This document shows, one piece after another, positions 18,884 to 28,733 of a stretch of 64,000 bases of DNA. Numbering within the stretch: the first letter of the stretch is position 1; every line of letters starts with the position of its first letter. This stretch comes from Burkholderiales bacterium (GTDB taxonomy: Bacteria; Pseudomonadota; Gammaproteobacteria; Burkholderiales; Burkholderiaceae_C): contig CANHVY010000009.1 of assembly GCA_947464185.1 (NCBI GenBank), forward strand, positions 1 to 64,000, read 5' to 3'. Under the pieces are notes generated by a model that was not told the origin of the DNA, did not search any database, and saw only the letters and a program-made list of their open reading frames with translations. The position numbers and the translations under genes are program-made.

Positions 18884-19300
18884 TCACTCCACGATCCGGC
18901 GAAAGCTCGCGTAGTGGTCGGCGGTGTAAAAACAATTCACAGGCCTGCTCGGCTCGCGGCCGCCGCAGACGATTCTTCTGGCTCCGCGATGCTTCAGCCC
19001 GGGCGTCTTCACGGTGTACTCCCGGTAGAAGCCGCGGGCTTCTGCGGGCAGCAACCGCTCACGGTTGCCAAACACCGTCCCGTCCTTTTCGTAAGGAAAC
19101 GGGCCGCCTGTGCCGATCAATCGGCGGGTTTCCCGAGCCTCAGGTGGCAAGGCAGCCAAGGCCACGATGCCCACACTCTCTGCCGGGCTCTCTGTTCTTG
19201 CCAAGACTGGGGAGGACCCCAGAAAATGCAGACCAAGAACGAGAGCAAGCCCTAACTTCGAGATAGAAGATCCCACCTTTGACCTACCCAGCCTGAGCAC
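18884..19300 (-). CDS. Secreted guanyl-type ribonuclease (barnase/RNase Sa family)
   Basis: A small exported RNase of the N1/T1/barnase superfamily, 138 residues. It has a signal peptide (about 1-35, hydrophobic LGLALVLGLHFLG) and the catalytic domain LPPEARETRRLI, GGPFPYEKDGTVFGNRE. The likely catalytic residues are Glu94 (FYREYTV), Arg108 (GARRIV) and His129 (ADHYASF), in the order of barnase Glu73-Arg87-His102. Two Cys (112 and 123) may form a disulfide. The start is a GTG at 19300 with GAGGG 8 bases upstream; a second GTG 8 codons on is also possible. The barstar gene follows. The role may be nutrient scavenging or competition with neighbours. Confidence 0.87.
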   Translation of the reverse strand: MLRLGRSKVGSSISKLGLALVLGLHFLGSSPVLARTESPAESVGIVALAALPPEARETRRLIGTGGPFPYEKDGTVFGNRERLLPAEARGFYREYTVKTPGLKHRGARRIVCGGREPSRPVNCFYTADHYASFRRIVE

Positions 19301-19546
19301 GGGAAAACCCTCAAAACCAGGGGCATGATGTTACCGGAGACCCACGAAAACCTCAAGCCGCCAGAAGAGTTCCGGGCCGATTGCGCAGGTTAATTAGTGT
19401 TTACTCACCTTTCCCACCTTGGGAACGTGCACCCGAGGGCCGTCATCGCGTACAAAAGGGCCTGACGGATCCCCAAGGGCCGCAAGGGATGTCACGGGCC
19501 TGGAAGGACAGCAAAGATCGCACAGGCTGCCTGGGTCCAAAAGGGT

Positions 19547-21841
19547 TCAGCGGGCCGCGCTGGCGTCCGCCACCGTCAGGGCTGTCATGTTCACCACCCG
19601 GCGCACGGTGGCCGAAGCGGTGAGGATGTGCACCGGCTTGGCCGCCCCCAGCAACACCGGCCCGATGGCGATGCCCCCGCCCGCGGCTGTCTTCAGCAGG
19701 TTGTAGCTGATGTTGGCAGCGTCAATGTTGGGCAGTATCAGCAGATTGGCCTCGCCCGTGAGGGTGCTGCGCGGCATCAATTGCTGCCGGTAGGCGGCGT
19801 CCAGCGCCGTGTCACCGTGCATCTCGCCGTCCACGGTCAGCCACGGCGCCTGCTCGCGCACCAGGGCCAGCGCTTCGCGCATCTTCACGGCCGAAGGCAA
19901 CTCGCTGGAGCCGAAATTGCTGTGCGACAGCAGGGCGGCCTTGGGCTCGATGCCGAAGCGCTTGAGTTCCTCGGCGGCCATGACCGTGATCTCGGCCAGT
20001 TGCGCCGCGCTGGGGTCGGCGTTCACATGGGTGTCCACCAGGAAGACCTGACGTCCGGGCAGCAGCAACCCGTTCATGCAGGCGAAGGTCTTGACCCCGG
20101 CACGCTTGCCGATGACCTGGTCCACGAACCCCAGGTGCCAGGCGGTGGTGCCCCAGGTGCCGCAGATCATGCCGTCCACCTCGCCCTTGTGCAGCAGCAT
20201 GGCACCAATGAGGGTGAGCCGGCGTCGCATCTCGATCTTGGCCAACTGCTCCGTGACCCCGCGCCGCTCCATCATCTGGTGGTAGGTCTGCCAATAGTCG
20301 CGGTAGCGATGGTCGTCCTCGGTGTTGACGACTTCGTAGTCGCGGCCCTGCACCAGGCGCAGGCCGAACTTCTCCACCCGCTGTGCGATGACCGCCGGCC
20401 GCCCGATCAGGGTGGGCCTGGCCAGGTTCTCGTCCACCACCACCTGCACCGCTCGCAGCACCCGCTCTTCCTCGCCTTCCGCGTAGGCCACGCGCTTTTG
20501 CGCGGCACGCTTGGCCAGGGTGAAGATCGGCTTCATGATGGTGCCCGAGGCGTAGACGAAGCTCTGAAGCTTCTCGCGGTAGGCATCGAAATCGCGCACT
20601 GGGCGCAACGCGACGCCGGAATCCGCAGCGGCCTTGGCCACCGCGGGCGCGATCTTCATCATCAGCCGGGGGTCGAAGGGCTTGGGGATCAGGTACTCCG
20701 GCCCGAAGCTCAGGTTGGCGCCGGCGTAGGCTGCCGCCACCACCTCACTTTGCTCGGCTTGCGCCAGCTCCGCGATCGCGTGCACGGCCGCCACTTCCAT
20801 CTCATCGGTGATGGTGGTGGCGCCGCTGTCCAGCGCGCCGCGGAAGATGTAAGGGAAACACAGGACGTTGTTGACCTGGTTGGGATAGTCGGTACGGCCG
20901 GTGGCCATGATGGCGTCGTCCCGGACCGAACGAACTTCCTCAGGCATGATCTCCGGCGTGGGGTTGGCCAGCGCGAAGATCAGCGGTCGCGCGGCCATGC
21001 GCGCCACCATCGCGGGCTTGAGCACGCCCGCGGCTGACAGACCCAGGAACACATCGGCGCCTTCGATCACCTCGGCCAGCGTGCGCAGCGGGGTGTCCTG
21101 GGCGAATTCGGCCTTGTCCGGGTCCATCAGCTCGGTACGGCCCTTCCAGACCACGCCCGCCAGGTCGGTCACCCAGATGTTCTTGCGCGGCACGCCCAGC
21201 TTGACCAGCAGGTTCAGGCAGGCCAGGGCTGCCGCGCCGGCGCCCGAGGTGACGAGCTTGATCTGCTTGATGTCCTTGCCGCTGACCTTCAGCCCGTTGA
21301 TCAGCGCCGCCCCCACCACGATGGCCGTGCCGTGCTGGTCGTCATGAAAGACCGGGATCTTCATGCGCTCGCGCAGCTTGCGCTCGACGTAGAAGCAATC
21401 CGGCGCCTTGATGTCCTCCAGGTTCACGCCGCCGAAGGTGGGCTCCAGGGCGGCAATGATGTCCACCAGCTTGTCCAGGTTCTTCTCATTGACCTCGAGG
21501 TCGAAGACGTCAATGCCGGCGAACTTCTTGAACAGCACCCCTTTGCCTTCCATCACCGGCTTGGAGGCCAGCGGGCCAATGTCACCCAGGCCGAGCACGG
21601 CGGTGCCGTTGCTGATCACCGCCACCAGGTTGCCCTTGGATGTGTAGCGGTAGGCGTTGGCAGGGTCCTTGACGATCTCCTCGCAGGCCGCGGCCACGCC
21701 AGGGGAATAAGCCAACGCCAGGTCGCGCTGGTTGACCAACTGTTTGGTGGCGGCGATGGCCACTTTGCCTGGCGTGGGGAACTCGTGGTACTCCAACGCG
21801 GCACGACGCAGTTGGGCACGCTTTTCTTCGGGTGTGGACAT
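19547..21841 (-). CDS. maeB: NADP-dependent malic enzyme (MaeB type, with phosphotransacetylase-like domain)
   Basis: Converts malate to pyruvate and CO2, yielding NADPH. The 764-residue protein has the multidomain MaeB layout: malic enzyme N domain (about 18-150, [14 protein letters not shown]), NAD(P)-binding domain (about 160-425, [14 protein letters not shown]) and a C-terminal phosphate-acetyltransferase-like domain (about 430-764). In characterised relatives that last domain is regulatory, binding acetyl-CoA, and not catalytic. Start ATG 21841. The 246 bases beyond its end, up to the RNase gene start at 19300, contain no recognisable gene. It faces away from the lipoprotein hydrolase gene across a 425-base gap. 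Confidence 0.95.
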   Translation of the reverse strand: MSTPEEKRAQLRRAALEYHEFPTPGKVAIAATKQLVNQRDLALAYSPGVAAACEEIVKDPANAYRYTSKGNLVAVISNGTAVLGLGDIGPLASKPVMEGKGVLFKKFAGIDVFDLEVNEKNLDKLVDIIAALEPTFGGVNLEDIKAPDCFYVERKLRERMKIPVFHDDQHGTAIVVGAALINGLKVSGKDIKQIKLVTSGAGAAALACLNLLVKLGVPRKNIWVTDLAGVVWKGRTELMDPDKAEFAQDTPLRTLAEVIEGADVFLGLSAAGVLKPAMVARMAARPLIFALANPTPEIMPEEVRSVRDDAIMATGRTDYPNQVNNVLCFPYIFRGALDSGATTITDEMEVAAVHAIAELAQAEQSEVVAAAYAGANLSFGPEYLIPKPFDPRLMMKIAPAVAKAAADSGVALRPVRDFDAYREKLQSFVYASGTIMKPIFTLAKRAAQKRVAYAEGEEERVLRAVQVVVDENLARPTLIGRPAVIAQRVEKFGLRLVQGRDYEVVNTEDDHRYRDYWQTYHQMMERRGVTEQLAKIEMRRRLTLIGAMLLHKGEVDGMICGTWGTTAWHLGFVDQVIGKRAGVKTFACMNGLLLPGRQVFLVDTHVNADPSAAQLAEITVMAAEELKRFGIEPKAALLSHSNFGSSELPSAVKMREALALVREQAPWLTVDGEMHGDTALDAAYRQQLMPRSTLTGEANLLILPNIDAANISYNLLKTAAGGGIAIGPVLLGAAKPVHILTASATVRRVVNMTALTVADASAAR

Positions 21842-22266
21842 GGTGCGCGAGGCGGAGGGGCCAGAGGGCGGGAGGGGCGACGGCAGACGTCAGACGGCGC
21901 CCTGGCCGCTCGTGACGCATCCCGAGGCAGGGCGAGTCCAAATTGTAGGTGGCTGGGTGTTTCCAGCCTGGGCTGTGGCTGGGGGCCTGCACTCGATGCG
22001 CCCCACGCAGGCGGCACTCACGCGCTCGATGACCACCTGTCGAGTGGGTTGAAGTATTGAAAATGAGGACTGACTGTGCCTTATATGGGTACTTTGTGTT
22101 GGCAGATGGACCTTGTCCGGCGAACTCCCGAAACTGCCGAGCTACCGGGTGCCCCGATGCAGAGGCGCTTGGAAACCCGAGCCCATGGCCTGCCCGTCGC
22201 ACCGAGAAATGTGCGCCGGCAGGGGCCGTGGGGGAACTTCACTCCTGGACCCGGAGGTCACTCAAG
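21842..22266. other. Divergent intergenic region between maeB and the hydrolase gene
   Basis: 425 bases without a credible gene. Short open frames here lack conserved sequence or starts with ribosome-binding sites. The middle (about 22030-22110) is noticeably A/T-richer than the surroundings (TTGAAGTATTGAAAATGAGG and TTATATGGG) and is the likely site of the outward promoters. I see no strong inverted repeat. Confidence 0.5.
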
Positions 22267-23823
22267 ATGAACACTTTCCCTGCAGCCGGGCTTGTCCGGC
22301 GTGCCGCCGTTTGGGCCATTGCATGCCCAATGGCTGCGGCCCTCATAGCCTGCGGCGGCGGCAGCGGTGCCGATGCGCCGGCCACAGGGGCCACCCTGAG
22401 CGCCAGCCACCTGGACGAGTCCTCGTGTGCTTACACGTTCCACCCGAGCCTGGACACCGCCGGGCAGGTGCGCTGTGGGCTGCTGGTGGTGCCGCAGGAT
22501 CGCCGGGACCCTACCGGCCCCGTGGTCCGTGTGCCCTATGCCGTGTTCAAGTCGCCGCAGCCGTCCGCGCTCGCTCCCGTGGTGTATCTCACCGGAGGTC
22601 CAGGTCAGACCTGGAAGGAGTCCGTGCCCGATGTGGTCGCAAGCCAAAGTCCGGGGTTTGCGGGCGGCGCCAAGCTGCTGCGCGACGAGATCGTGATCGA
22701 GCAGCGCGGGTCTGCCGCCACGACGCCGGCGCTGGACCAGTGCGAAGGCCCGACCTGGTTCCCGTCGGAACATGCCGACTGGCGCGACGTGCTGGGCGCC
22801 GCCGTGGCGGACGTCCGCACCTGTGCGGCGAGCGTGGAGGCGGCAGGCATTCGAGCAGCAGGCTTCAATTCCGACGAATTGGCTACCGATGTGGCGGATC
22901 TGGTGCGCTTGCTGGGCTACGACAAGGTGGTACTCAACGGCGTGTCCTACGGCACCCTGTGGGCCTCCGCGGTCTTGCGCGATCACCCCGAGCGGGTCGA
23001 GTCGGCCATCCTGGACTCGGTGGTGCAGCAATCACAGCCGGCCATCGCGTCCCAGATGCTGGGCTTCCAGACCGCCTTGCAGGGCGCCGACGAGGCTTGC
23101 GCCAAGGAACCCACCCTGTGCGGACCGGTGGGCTTGGGCCTGCTGGCGCGTACCGAAGCGCTGGTGCAAGACCTCGAGGCCCGGCCGGTGGCGTGGAGCG
23201 CGGGGCCTGGTGGCCGCTTCACCTCAGGCGCGGCCGTGTCCATCCTGACGACGCTCCTGGCCTTTTACCCGTTGTCTGAGTTGCCGGCCTTTGTCGACTT
23301 CGCCGAGCTCCTGGTGGAGGGCGGGTTGGTGCTGGATGTGGCGCCACCGTCCTTGACCCGTTCATTGCTGGAGGTGGTGGCCCTGGCCCGGCCCGGCGAC
23401 AGTCTGGCGCAGTACCTGTCGATCACCTGCGCCGACAACGCGGCGGTCAAGCAAACCAAGATACAGGCCCAATTGTCGAAGGTGCGGCCGGCCTTCCAGG
23501 CCCTGGCGCAGGCCCAGCTGCAAGAGGCCTACGACACCTGCGCTGCATGGCCTGCCAGGCAAGACCTGCCCGCCAGCAGCTTCGCGCCTGTGCGCAGCAG
23601 CATTCCGGTGCTCATCCTGTCGGGTGCCACCGACCCCCTGACGCCCCGTGCGTGGGCCGAGGAGGCGGCGCGCACCTTGAGTGGCGCCACGGTGGTGCGG
23701 TTCCCGCTGCGTGGACATTCGTTGCAATCGGGGTCTGGGGGTTGCGCGCCCGGCATCGTGGCCGCGTTTCTGGAGCGCCGTCAGCCCGACCTGAGCTGTG
23801 CCGCGACCGACCGCGGGACATGA
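22267..23823 (+). CDS. Alpha/beta hydrolase lipoprotein (tripeptidyl-aminopeptidase-like, S33)
   Basis: A 518-residue putative outer-membrane or periplasmic lipoprotein: signal peptide with lipobox LIAC, lipidated Cys29, then GGGSG. It has an alpha/beta-hydrolase fold with VVYLTGGPGQ (oxyanion, about 106-114), nucleophile Ser227 in GVSYGT, and a TAP-like C-terminal domain with the acid in SGATDPLTP and the His in RGHSLQ. Proteins of this type release N-terminal peptides or hydrolyse esters. Start ATG 22267 is chosen because the signal peptide begins there; the frame extends 70 codons upstream without conservation. Even number of Cys residues suggests periplasmic disulfides. Confidence 0.85.
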   Translation: MNTFPAAGLVRRAAVWAIACPMAAALIACGGGSGADAPATGATLSASHLDESSCAYTFHPSLDTAGQVRCGLLVVPQDRRDPTGPVVRVPYAVFKSPQPSALAPVVYLTGGPGQTWKESVPDVVASQSPGFAGGAKLLRDEIVIEQRGSAATTPALDQCEGPTWFPSEHADWRDVLGAAVADVRTCAASVEAAGIRAAGFNSDELATDVADLVRLLGYDKVVLNGVSYGTLWASAVLRDHPERVESAILDSVVQQSQPAIASQMLGFQTALQGADEACAKEPTLCGPVGLGLLARTEALVQDLEARPVAWSAGPGGRFTSGAAVSILTTLLAFYPLSELPAFVDFAELLVEGGLVLDVAPPSLTRSLLEVVALARPGDSLAQYLSITCADNAAVKQTKIQAQLSKVRPAFQALAQAQLQEAYDTCAAWPARQDLPASSFAPVRSSIPVLILSGATDPLTPRAWAEEAARTLSGATVVRFPLRGHSLQSGSGGCAPGIVAAFLERRQPDLSCAATDRGT

Positions 23824-23874
23824 GCGCGGGGCCGCCAGCGAGGGCGGCGGCCCGTTGTCGACCATACTGCGGCC

Positions 23875-25941
23875 ATGACGCCAGTGAACCCCCGATGGGT
23901 CCTGCCGCTGCGCGGCCGCTGGCGCCGCACCTTGTTGTGGGCCTCGCTGCTGCTGTTGCTGGCTGTGGCGCAGGGCCTGCTGGTGCTGCTGACCGTGTCC
24001 TACGAGGCCTCGCGCGCGCAGGACCAGGCAGAGGCCATGGCGCTGGAGGCCGGGGCCGAGGTCAAGCGCCAGGTCACGCGCGTCATGCAGGACCTGCAGC
24101 CCCTGACATCGCCGGCCATCAGCGGCCCGGAATGGGAGCTGCGCGCCCAGCAACTGCTGCAGGGCCGGCGGGAGTTGCTGCGCCTGGAGACCCGCAGCCT
24201 GCAGGGCGTCATCGAGCGGGTGTCCGACACGCTCTTCGGGCCCCCACCCTTTGCCTGGTTCAAGCGCAGCGACGGCGGCCCCGAGATCGACACCGCCTGC
24301 GCCGTGGCGCGGCGTACCGCCGCCCCGGCCTTCACCCGCTCGTACTACGTGCCCTTCGAGGGCGGCACGGGCGTGGAGGTGATGGACCTGTGCGTGCCGC
24401 TGCAGTCGGCGGGCCAGCTGGCGGGCTTCCTGGTCTCCACCTGGTCACTGTCCCAACTGCTGGAGGCGGCACTGGGTGCGGTCTCGTCCGGCCGGCATGA
24501 ACTGTCTTTCGTCGAAAGCGACGGCTCGCGCCTGGCGCGCGCAGGGGTTCCGCGCGGCGTGGGCGTCTACGTGGCCGAGCGCATCGTCGACTTGCCTGGC
24601 AGGTCGCTGTTGCTGAGGTTGGACAGTGCCGCCGGCCGCCCCAGCCTGATTCCCAATCTGGCCGTGGCCCTGGTGCTGGGCTTGTCGCTGGCGCTCACGG
24701 TGCTGGTGCTGCTGCTGGCCCGGGATGCCCGCCGCCGCGCCCAGGCCGAGGCGGCCCTGGCCGAGGCACTGGCCTTTCGCAAGGCCATGGAGGACTCCTT
24801 GTCCACGGGTTTGCGCGCGCGCGATCTGGCCGGCCGCATCACTTATGTGAACCCGGCCTTTTGCGCGATGGTGGGCTTTTCTGCGGAGGAGTTGCTGGGC
24901 AGCTCCAGACCGCCGTACTGGCCGGCCGAGCAGGTGCAGGTCTATGCCCAGCGCCAGGCCTTGCGATTGGCGCCGGACGCGGCGCAAGAGGCGGTCACTG
25001 GGCGTATGGGGCCTGCCGGGCGCGAGGGCTTCGAAACCCTGTTCATGCGGCGCAACGGCGAGCGCTTCCCGGTCATGATCTACGAGGCGCCGCTGGTGGA
25101 TGGCGGCGGCAAACACACCGGATGGATGAGCGCGGTGCTGGACGTGACCGAGCAGCGCCGCGTGGAAGACCTCTCCCGCCAGCAGCAGGAGCGGTTGCAG
25201 GCCTCGGCCCGCCTGGCTACCGTGGGTGAAATGGCGTCCTTGCTGAGCCACGAGTTGAACCAGCCCTTGGCGGCCATTGCCAGTTACGCCAGCGCCTGTC
25301 TGAACCTGGCCGAGCAGCCCGAGCATGCGCAGCCACCCGGGCACGCGGGCGCCCCCGGCATGCTGCAGGAGGCCCTGCAGCGCATCGCCGAGCAGGCCGA
25401 GCGCGCGGGCCGGGTGATCCGCAGCGTGCATGACTTCGTGCGCCGGCGGGACCAGCAGCGCGAAGTCGTGGGCTGTGCGCAGTTGCTGGAGGCGGTGCTG
25501 CCCCTGGTACGGCTGCAGGCACGCAAGAGTGGTGCGCGCATCGATGTCGAGCTGCCCGATCCCGTGCCGCATGTGCGCTGTGATCGCACCATGGTCGAGC
25601 AGGTGTTGTTGAACCTGGCGCGCAACGGCATCCAGGCGATGGAGACCGACACGCCCCTGCCCTGCCGGGTCCTGCGCATCATGGTGCTTCAGCGCCATCC
25701 ACGGTGGGTCGAGTTCGGCATCATCGATGCAGGCATCGGCATGGCCCCCGAGGTGGCGGCCCGCTTGTTCACGCCGTTCTTTTCCACCCGGCCCGAGGGC
25801 ATGGGATTGGGGTTGAGCCTGTGCCGCACGGTGGTGGAACAGCACGGCGGCGCCCTGGACTTCGACTCGCCCGCGCCTGGTGGCTCGGCGCAGGCCGGGT
25901 GCCCCGGCACCCGGTTCCGGTTTACCCTTCCGGCTGCCTGA
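23875..25941 (+). CDS. PAS sensor histidine kinase, DctS/DctB-like
   Basis: A 688-residue membrane sensor kinase. TM1 is at about 20-42, followed by a periplasmic sensing region of about 220 residues, TM2 at about 262-286, a PAS domain (about 300-420, RITYVNPAFCAMVGFSAEE), the HisKA helix with the phosphorylated His459 (LSHELNQPLAAI), and an HATPase domain with N-box (NLARNGIQAM), G1 (DAGIGM) and G2 (GMGLGL). The layout and wording of the PAS domain resemble the DctS kinases that sense C4-dicarboxylates. The partner response regulator follows after 18 bases. No dicarboxylate transporter is in the window, so the ligand is an inference. Confidence 0.88.
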   Translation: MTPVNPRWVLPLRGRWRRTLLWASLLLLLAVAQGLLVLLTVSYEASRAQDQAEAMALEAGAEVKRQVTRVMQDLQPLTSPAISGPEWELRAQQLLQGRRELLRLETRSLQGVIERVSDTLFGPPPFAWFKRSDGGPEIDTACAVARRTAAPAFTRSYYVPFEGGTGVEVMDLCVPLQSAGQLAGFLVSTWSLSQLLEAALGAVSSGRHELSFVESDGSRLARAGVPRGVGVYVAERIVDLPGRSLLLRLDSAAGRPSLIPNLAVALVLGLSLALTVLVLLLARDARRRAQAEAALAEALAFRKAMEDSLSTGLRARDLAGRITYVNPAFCAMVGFSAEELLGSSRPPYWPAEQVQVYAQRQALRLAPDAAQEAVTGRMGPAGREGFETLFMRRNGERFPVMIYEAPLVDGGGKHTGWMSAVLDVTEQRRVEDLSRQQQERLQASARLATVGEMASLLSHELNQPLAAIASYASACLNLAEQPEHAQPPGHAGAPGMLQEALQRIAEQAERAGRVIRSVHDFVRRRDQQREVVGCAQLLEAVLPLVRLQARKSGARIDVELPDPVPHVRCDRTMVEQVLLNLARNGIQAMETDTPLPCRVLRIMVLQRHPRWVEFGIIDAGIGMAPEVAARLFTPFFSTRPEGMGLGLSLCRTVVEQHGGALDFDSPAPGGSAQAGCPGTRFRFTLPAA

Positions 25942-25959
25942 AAACCTGAACTGCTGCTG

Positions 25960-26631
25960 ATGCTTGCCCCCGACCCCTGCGCCGGCCTGCCGGTCGTCTA
26001 CATCGTCGATGATGAGGAGGTGGTGCGCGACGCACTGGCCTGGCTGCTGCGTTCGCGGTGCCTGCTGTCGGAAGGGTTTGCCAGTGCCGAAGCCTTTGAC
26101 GCGGTCATGGCGCAGCGTGCTGGGTCATCGGGCCCGGACTGGCCCGATGCACCGTGCTGCCTGTTGCTGGACGTGCGCATGCCCGGAATGAGCGGGCTGG
26201 CATTGTTCGAGTGCCTGGTTGAGCGCGGGTGCCTGCCCGTGCTGCCGGTCATCTTCCTGACGGGTCACGGGGACGTGCCCACCGCGGTGGCGGCCGTCAA
26301 GCAAGGTGCCTTCGACTTCGTGGAGAAGCCCTTTTCCAACAACGCCCTGGTGGACCGTGTGGAGCAGGCGCTGGCCGCCAGCGCGCAGGCTTTGCTGCAG
26401 CGCCGGCAGCATCGGGAACGGGCCCTTCGCCTGGCCGAGTTGACCGAGCGCGAGCGCGGCGTCATGGCGCTGGTGATCGAAGGCCGGCCGAACAAGTTGA
26501 TTGCCGATGCGCTGCACATCAGCGTGCGGACCGTGGAAGTGCACCGCGCCCACATCTTCGAGAAGATGGGGGTGAAGTCCGCGATTGAGCTGGCCAACCG
26601 GCTGCGGGATCACGATGGGGTGGCCGCATGA
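25960..26631 (+). CDS. FixJ/NarL-family response regulator, DctR-like
   Basis: Partner of the adjacent kinase. It has a receiver domain (about 10-135) with acidic pocket (IVDDEE), phospho-acceptor Asp71 (LLLDVRMPG), Thr in FLTGHGD and Lys in VEKPF. It is followed by a LuxR-type helix-turn-helix (about 160-215, LTERERGVMALVIEG, IADALHISVRTVEVHRAHI). 223 residues. The stop overlaps the thiL start by 4 bases (ATGA at 26628-26631), so thiL, pgpA and cinA may be in the same transcript. Its targets are expected to be dicarboxylate uptake genes if it is a true DctR. Confidence 0.9.
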   Translation: MLAPDPCAGLPVVYIVDDEEVVRDALAWLLRSRCLLSEGFASAEAFDAVMAQRAGSSGPDWPDAPCCLLLDVRMPGMSGLALFECLVERGCLPVLPVIFLTGHGDVPTAVAAVKQGAFDFVEKPFSNNALVDRVEQALAASAQALLQRRQHRERALRLAELTERERGVMALVIEGRPNKLIADALHISVRTVEVHRAHIFEKMGVKSAIELANRLRDHDGVAA

Positions 26632-27659
26632 CCCGGCATCGCCCTCAGGTGCGAGAACCGTCGCCGCCACGCGCGCAGGGCGATGCACCCGGCAGTGCGG
26701 GCCCTGGCGAGTTCGACCTGATCCGGCGCTATTTCGACCGCCAGGTGCGCCGGGCTGCGCTCGGTGTGGGTGACGATTGCGCCCTGCTCGGCGTAGCGCC
26801 GGGCATGCAGCTGGCGGTGTCCACCGACATGCTGGTCGAAGGGCGACACTTCCTGTCCACGGTGGAGCCCCGACGTCTGGGGCACAAGGCCCTGGCCGTG
26901 AACCTGAGCGACCTCGCCGCCTGTGGTGCGCGGCCCCTGGCCTTCACGCTCGCCCTGTCTTTGCCGCGGGTTGACGAGGCCTTCGTCGCCGGCCTGGCCG
27001 AGGGCTTGTTTGCGCTGGCGCAGGCCCACGACATTGAACTGGTGGGCGGCGACACGACGGCCGGCCCGCTGAACCTGTGCATCACGGTCCTGGGCGAGGT
27101 GCCTGCGGGGCAGGCCCTGCTGCGCAGTGGTGCACGCCCCGATGACGAACTCTGGGTCAGCGGGTGGCTCGGCGACGCGCGCCTGGCGCTGGAGGTCTTC
27201 CGCGGACGGGTGACTCTGGGCGGGGCCGAGTTCGAGCAGGTGCGCGCCGCGATGGAGTGGCCCCAGCCCCGCGTGGGCCTGGGCCTGGCGCTGCGCGGGG
27301 TGGCCACGGCGGCCATCGACCTCAGCGACGGGCTGATGGGCGACCTGGGGCACCTCCTGCAGCGCAGCGGCGTGGGGGCTCAGGTGGAGCTTCATCGGCT
27401 GCCGCACAGTCAGGTGCTGGCGGGCCAGCCGCCCGCGCTGCGCCAGGAATGCCTGCTGGCCGGGGGCGATGACTACGAACTGCTGTTCTGTGCACCACCG
27501 GCGCGCCATGCTGCGGTGCTGCAGGCCGCTGCTGCTGCACAGGTGCCTGTGCAGTGCATCGGCCGCATCACGGCAGAGCCCGGCTTGCGGGTGCTGGACG
27601 AGGCAGGCCGGCCACTGGACCTGAGCCGGCTGCAGGCGTTCGATCACTTCAAGTCATGA
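26628..27659 (+). CDS. thiL: Thiamine-monophosphate kinase
   Basis: Last step of thiamine pyrophosphate synthesis: ATP-dependent phosphorylation of thiamine monophosphate. It belongs to the PurM-like ATP-binding family, with EFDLIRRYF near residue 26, the metal-binding VGDDCALL motif, the core STDMLVEGRHF, NLSDLAACGA and VGGDTT, and the C-terminal AIDLSDGLMGDL. 343 residues, slightly long because of an N-terminal extension rich in Arg and Pro before residue 24. Overlaps the regulator gene upstream and pgpA downstream, each by 4 bases. Confidence 0.95.
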   Translation: MTRHRPQVREPSPPRAQGDAPGSAGPGEFDLIRRYFDRQVRRAALGVGDDCALLGVAPGMQLAVSTDMLVEGRHFLSTVEPRRLGHKALAVNLSDLAACGARPLAFTLALSLPRVDEAFVAGLAEGLFALAQAHDIELVGGDTTAGPLNLCITVLGEVPAGQALLRSGARPDDELWVSGWLGDARLALEVFRGRVTLGGAEFEQVRAAMEWPQPRVGLGLALRGVATAAIDLSDGLMGDLGHLLQRSGVGAQVELHRLPHSQVLAGQPPALRQECLLAGGDDYELLFCAPPARHAAVLQAAAAAQVPVQCIGRITAEPGLRVLDEAGRPLDLSRLQAFDHFKS

Positions 27660-28222
27660 CGGCGCCACCAAAGGCTGCGGGCCGCGCGAGCGTGCGCTTC
27701 ATGCTGGGCCACCCGGCGCGCTGGCTTGCGCTGGGCCTGGGCAGCGGCCTGTCGCCCAAGGCCCCGGGAACGGTGGGCACGCTCTGGGCGTGGGCTTCGT
27801 TCCTGGTGCTGGCCCCCTGGCTGCAGGCCGCCGACTGGGCTGTCCTCATCCTCGCGGCGTTCGGGGTAGGCGTGTGGGCCTGCACCCGCACGGCGCGTGA
27901 TCTCGGCATGTCCGACCCTGGGGCCATCGTCTGGGACGAGATCGTGGCCTTCTGGCTGGTACTGTGGCTGGTGACGCCGTCAGACTGGTGGACGCAATGC
28001 CTGGCCTTCGCGCTGTTCCGCTTTTTCGATGCCGTCAAGCCCGGGCCTGTTGGCTGGGCGGACGGCCTGTTCAAGTTGCGGCCTGGCCAGCCCATCGGGT
28101 GGGTTCAAGGCTTTGGCATCCTGTTCGATGACCTGGTGGCGGCGGGCTGCACCTTGCTGGTGCTGGCCCTGGGCCTGCAGGCGGCACCCGTGCTGCAGTC
28201 CTGGTGGTGGGGAGGGTCCTGA
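27656..28222 (+). CDS. pgpA: Phosphatidylglycerophosphatase A
   Basis: Inner-membrane phosphatase that removes the phosphate from phosphatidylglycerol phosphate, giving phosphatidylglycerol. The 188-residue protein has the family sequence GLSPKAPGTVGTL, DPGAIVWDEIVAFW (catalytic acidic residues) and RFFDAVKPGPVGW, with three or four hydrophobic helices. Start ATG 27656 overlaps the thiL TGA (ATGA). The thiL-pgpA-cinA order is widely conserved in proteobacteria and supports the call. Confidence 0.95.
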   Translation: MTAPPKAAGRASVRFMLGHPARWLALGLGSGLSPKAPGTVGTLWAWASFLVLAPWLQAADWAVLILAAFGVGVWACTRTARDLGMSDPGAIVWDEIVAFWLVLWLVTPSDWWTQCLAFALFRFFDAVKPGPVGWADGLFKLRPGQPIGWVQGFGILFDDLVAAGCTLLVLALGLQAAPVLQSWWWGGS

Positions 28223-28224
28223 AG

Positions 28225-28728
28225 GTGACGAACGACGTGAGCGCTCTCGCGCAGGCCCTGCGTGAACGCGGCTGGCGCCTGGCCACGGCCGAGAGTTGCA
28301 CCGGGGGGCTCATCGCGGCAGCCTGCACGGCGCTGGCCGGCTCCAGCGACTGGTTCGACCGCGGGTTCGTCACCTACAGCAACGACGCCAAGGTGCAGAT
28401 GCTGGGGGTGGACGCCGCGCTCATTGCCCAGCATGGCGCCGTCAGCCCTGAGGTGGCTTGCGCCATGGCCGCTGGCGCGCTGCGGCACTCTGCGGCCGAC
28501 CTGGCCGTGGCTGTCACCGGCATCGCCGGGCCGGGCGGCGCGGTGCCGGGCAAGCCCGTGGGCACGGTGTGGCTGGCCACGGCCCTCAAGGGACGCAAGC
28601 CCGAGCCGCTGCTGCTGCACTGCCCGGGCGACCGTTGCGCCGTGCGCGAGGCCACCGTCCGCGAGGCGATTCGTCGCCTCATCATCTGCACGCAGGGCAG
28701 TGCCGACCTGCCGAGCCCGGAATCCTGA
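28225..28728 (+). CDS. pncC: CinA-family nicotinamide-nucleotide amidohydrolase (PncC)
   Basis: Deamidates nicotinamide mononucleotide to nicotinate mononucleotide in pyridine nucleotide salvage. It is a single CinA C-terminal domain with the active-site motif AESCTGGL, the sequence YSNDAKVQMLGV and VTGIAGPGG. I choose GTG 28225, which follows the pgpA stop by 2 bases and has GGGAGGG 8-10 bases upstream (167 residues). A GTG at 28204 inside pgpA would place the ribosome-binding site within the coding region. Confidence 0.92.
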   Translation: MTNDVSALAQALRERGWRLATAESCTGGLIAAACTALAGSSDWFDRGFVTYSNDAKVQMLGVDAALIAQHGAVSPEVACAMAAGALRHSAADLAVAVTGIAGPGGAVPGKPVGTVWLATALKGRKPEPLLLHCPGDRCAVREATVREAIRRLIICTQGSADLPSPES

Positions 28729-28733
28729 ACCCT

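Noticed and set aside
22057-22266. Upstream extension of the lipoprotein hydrolase gene
   Set aside because: The lipoprotein signal peptide begins at 22267 and the extension has no conserved sequence.
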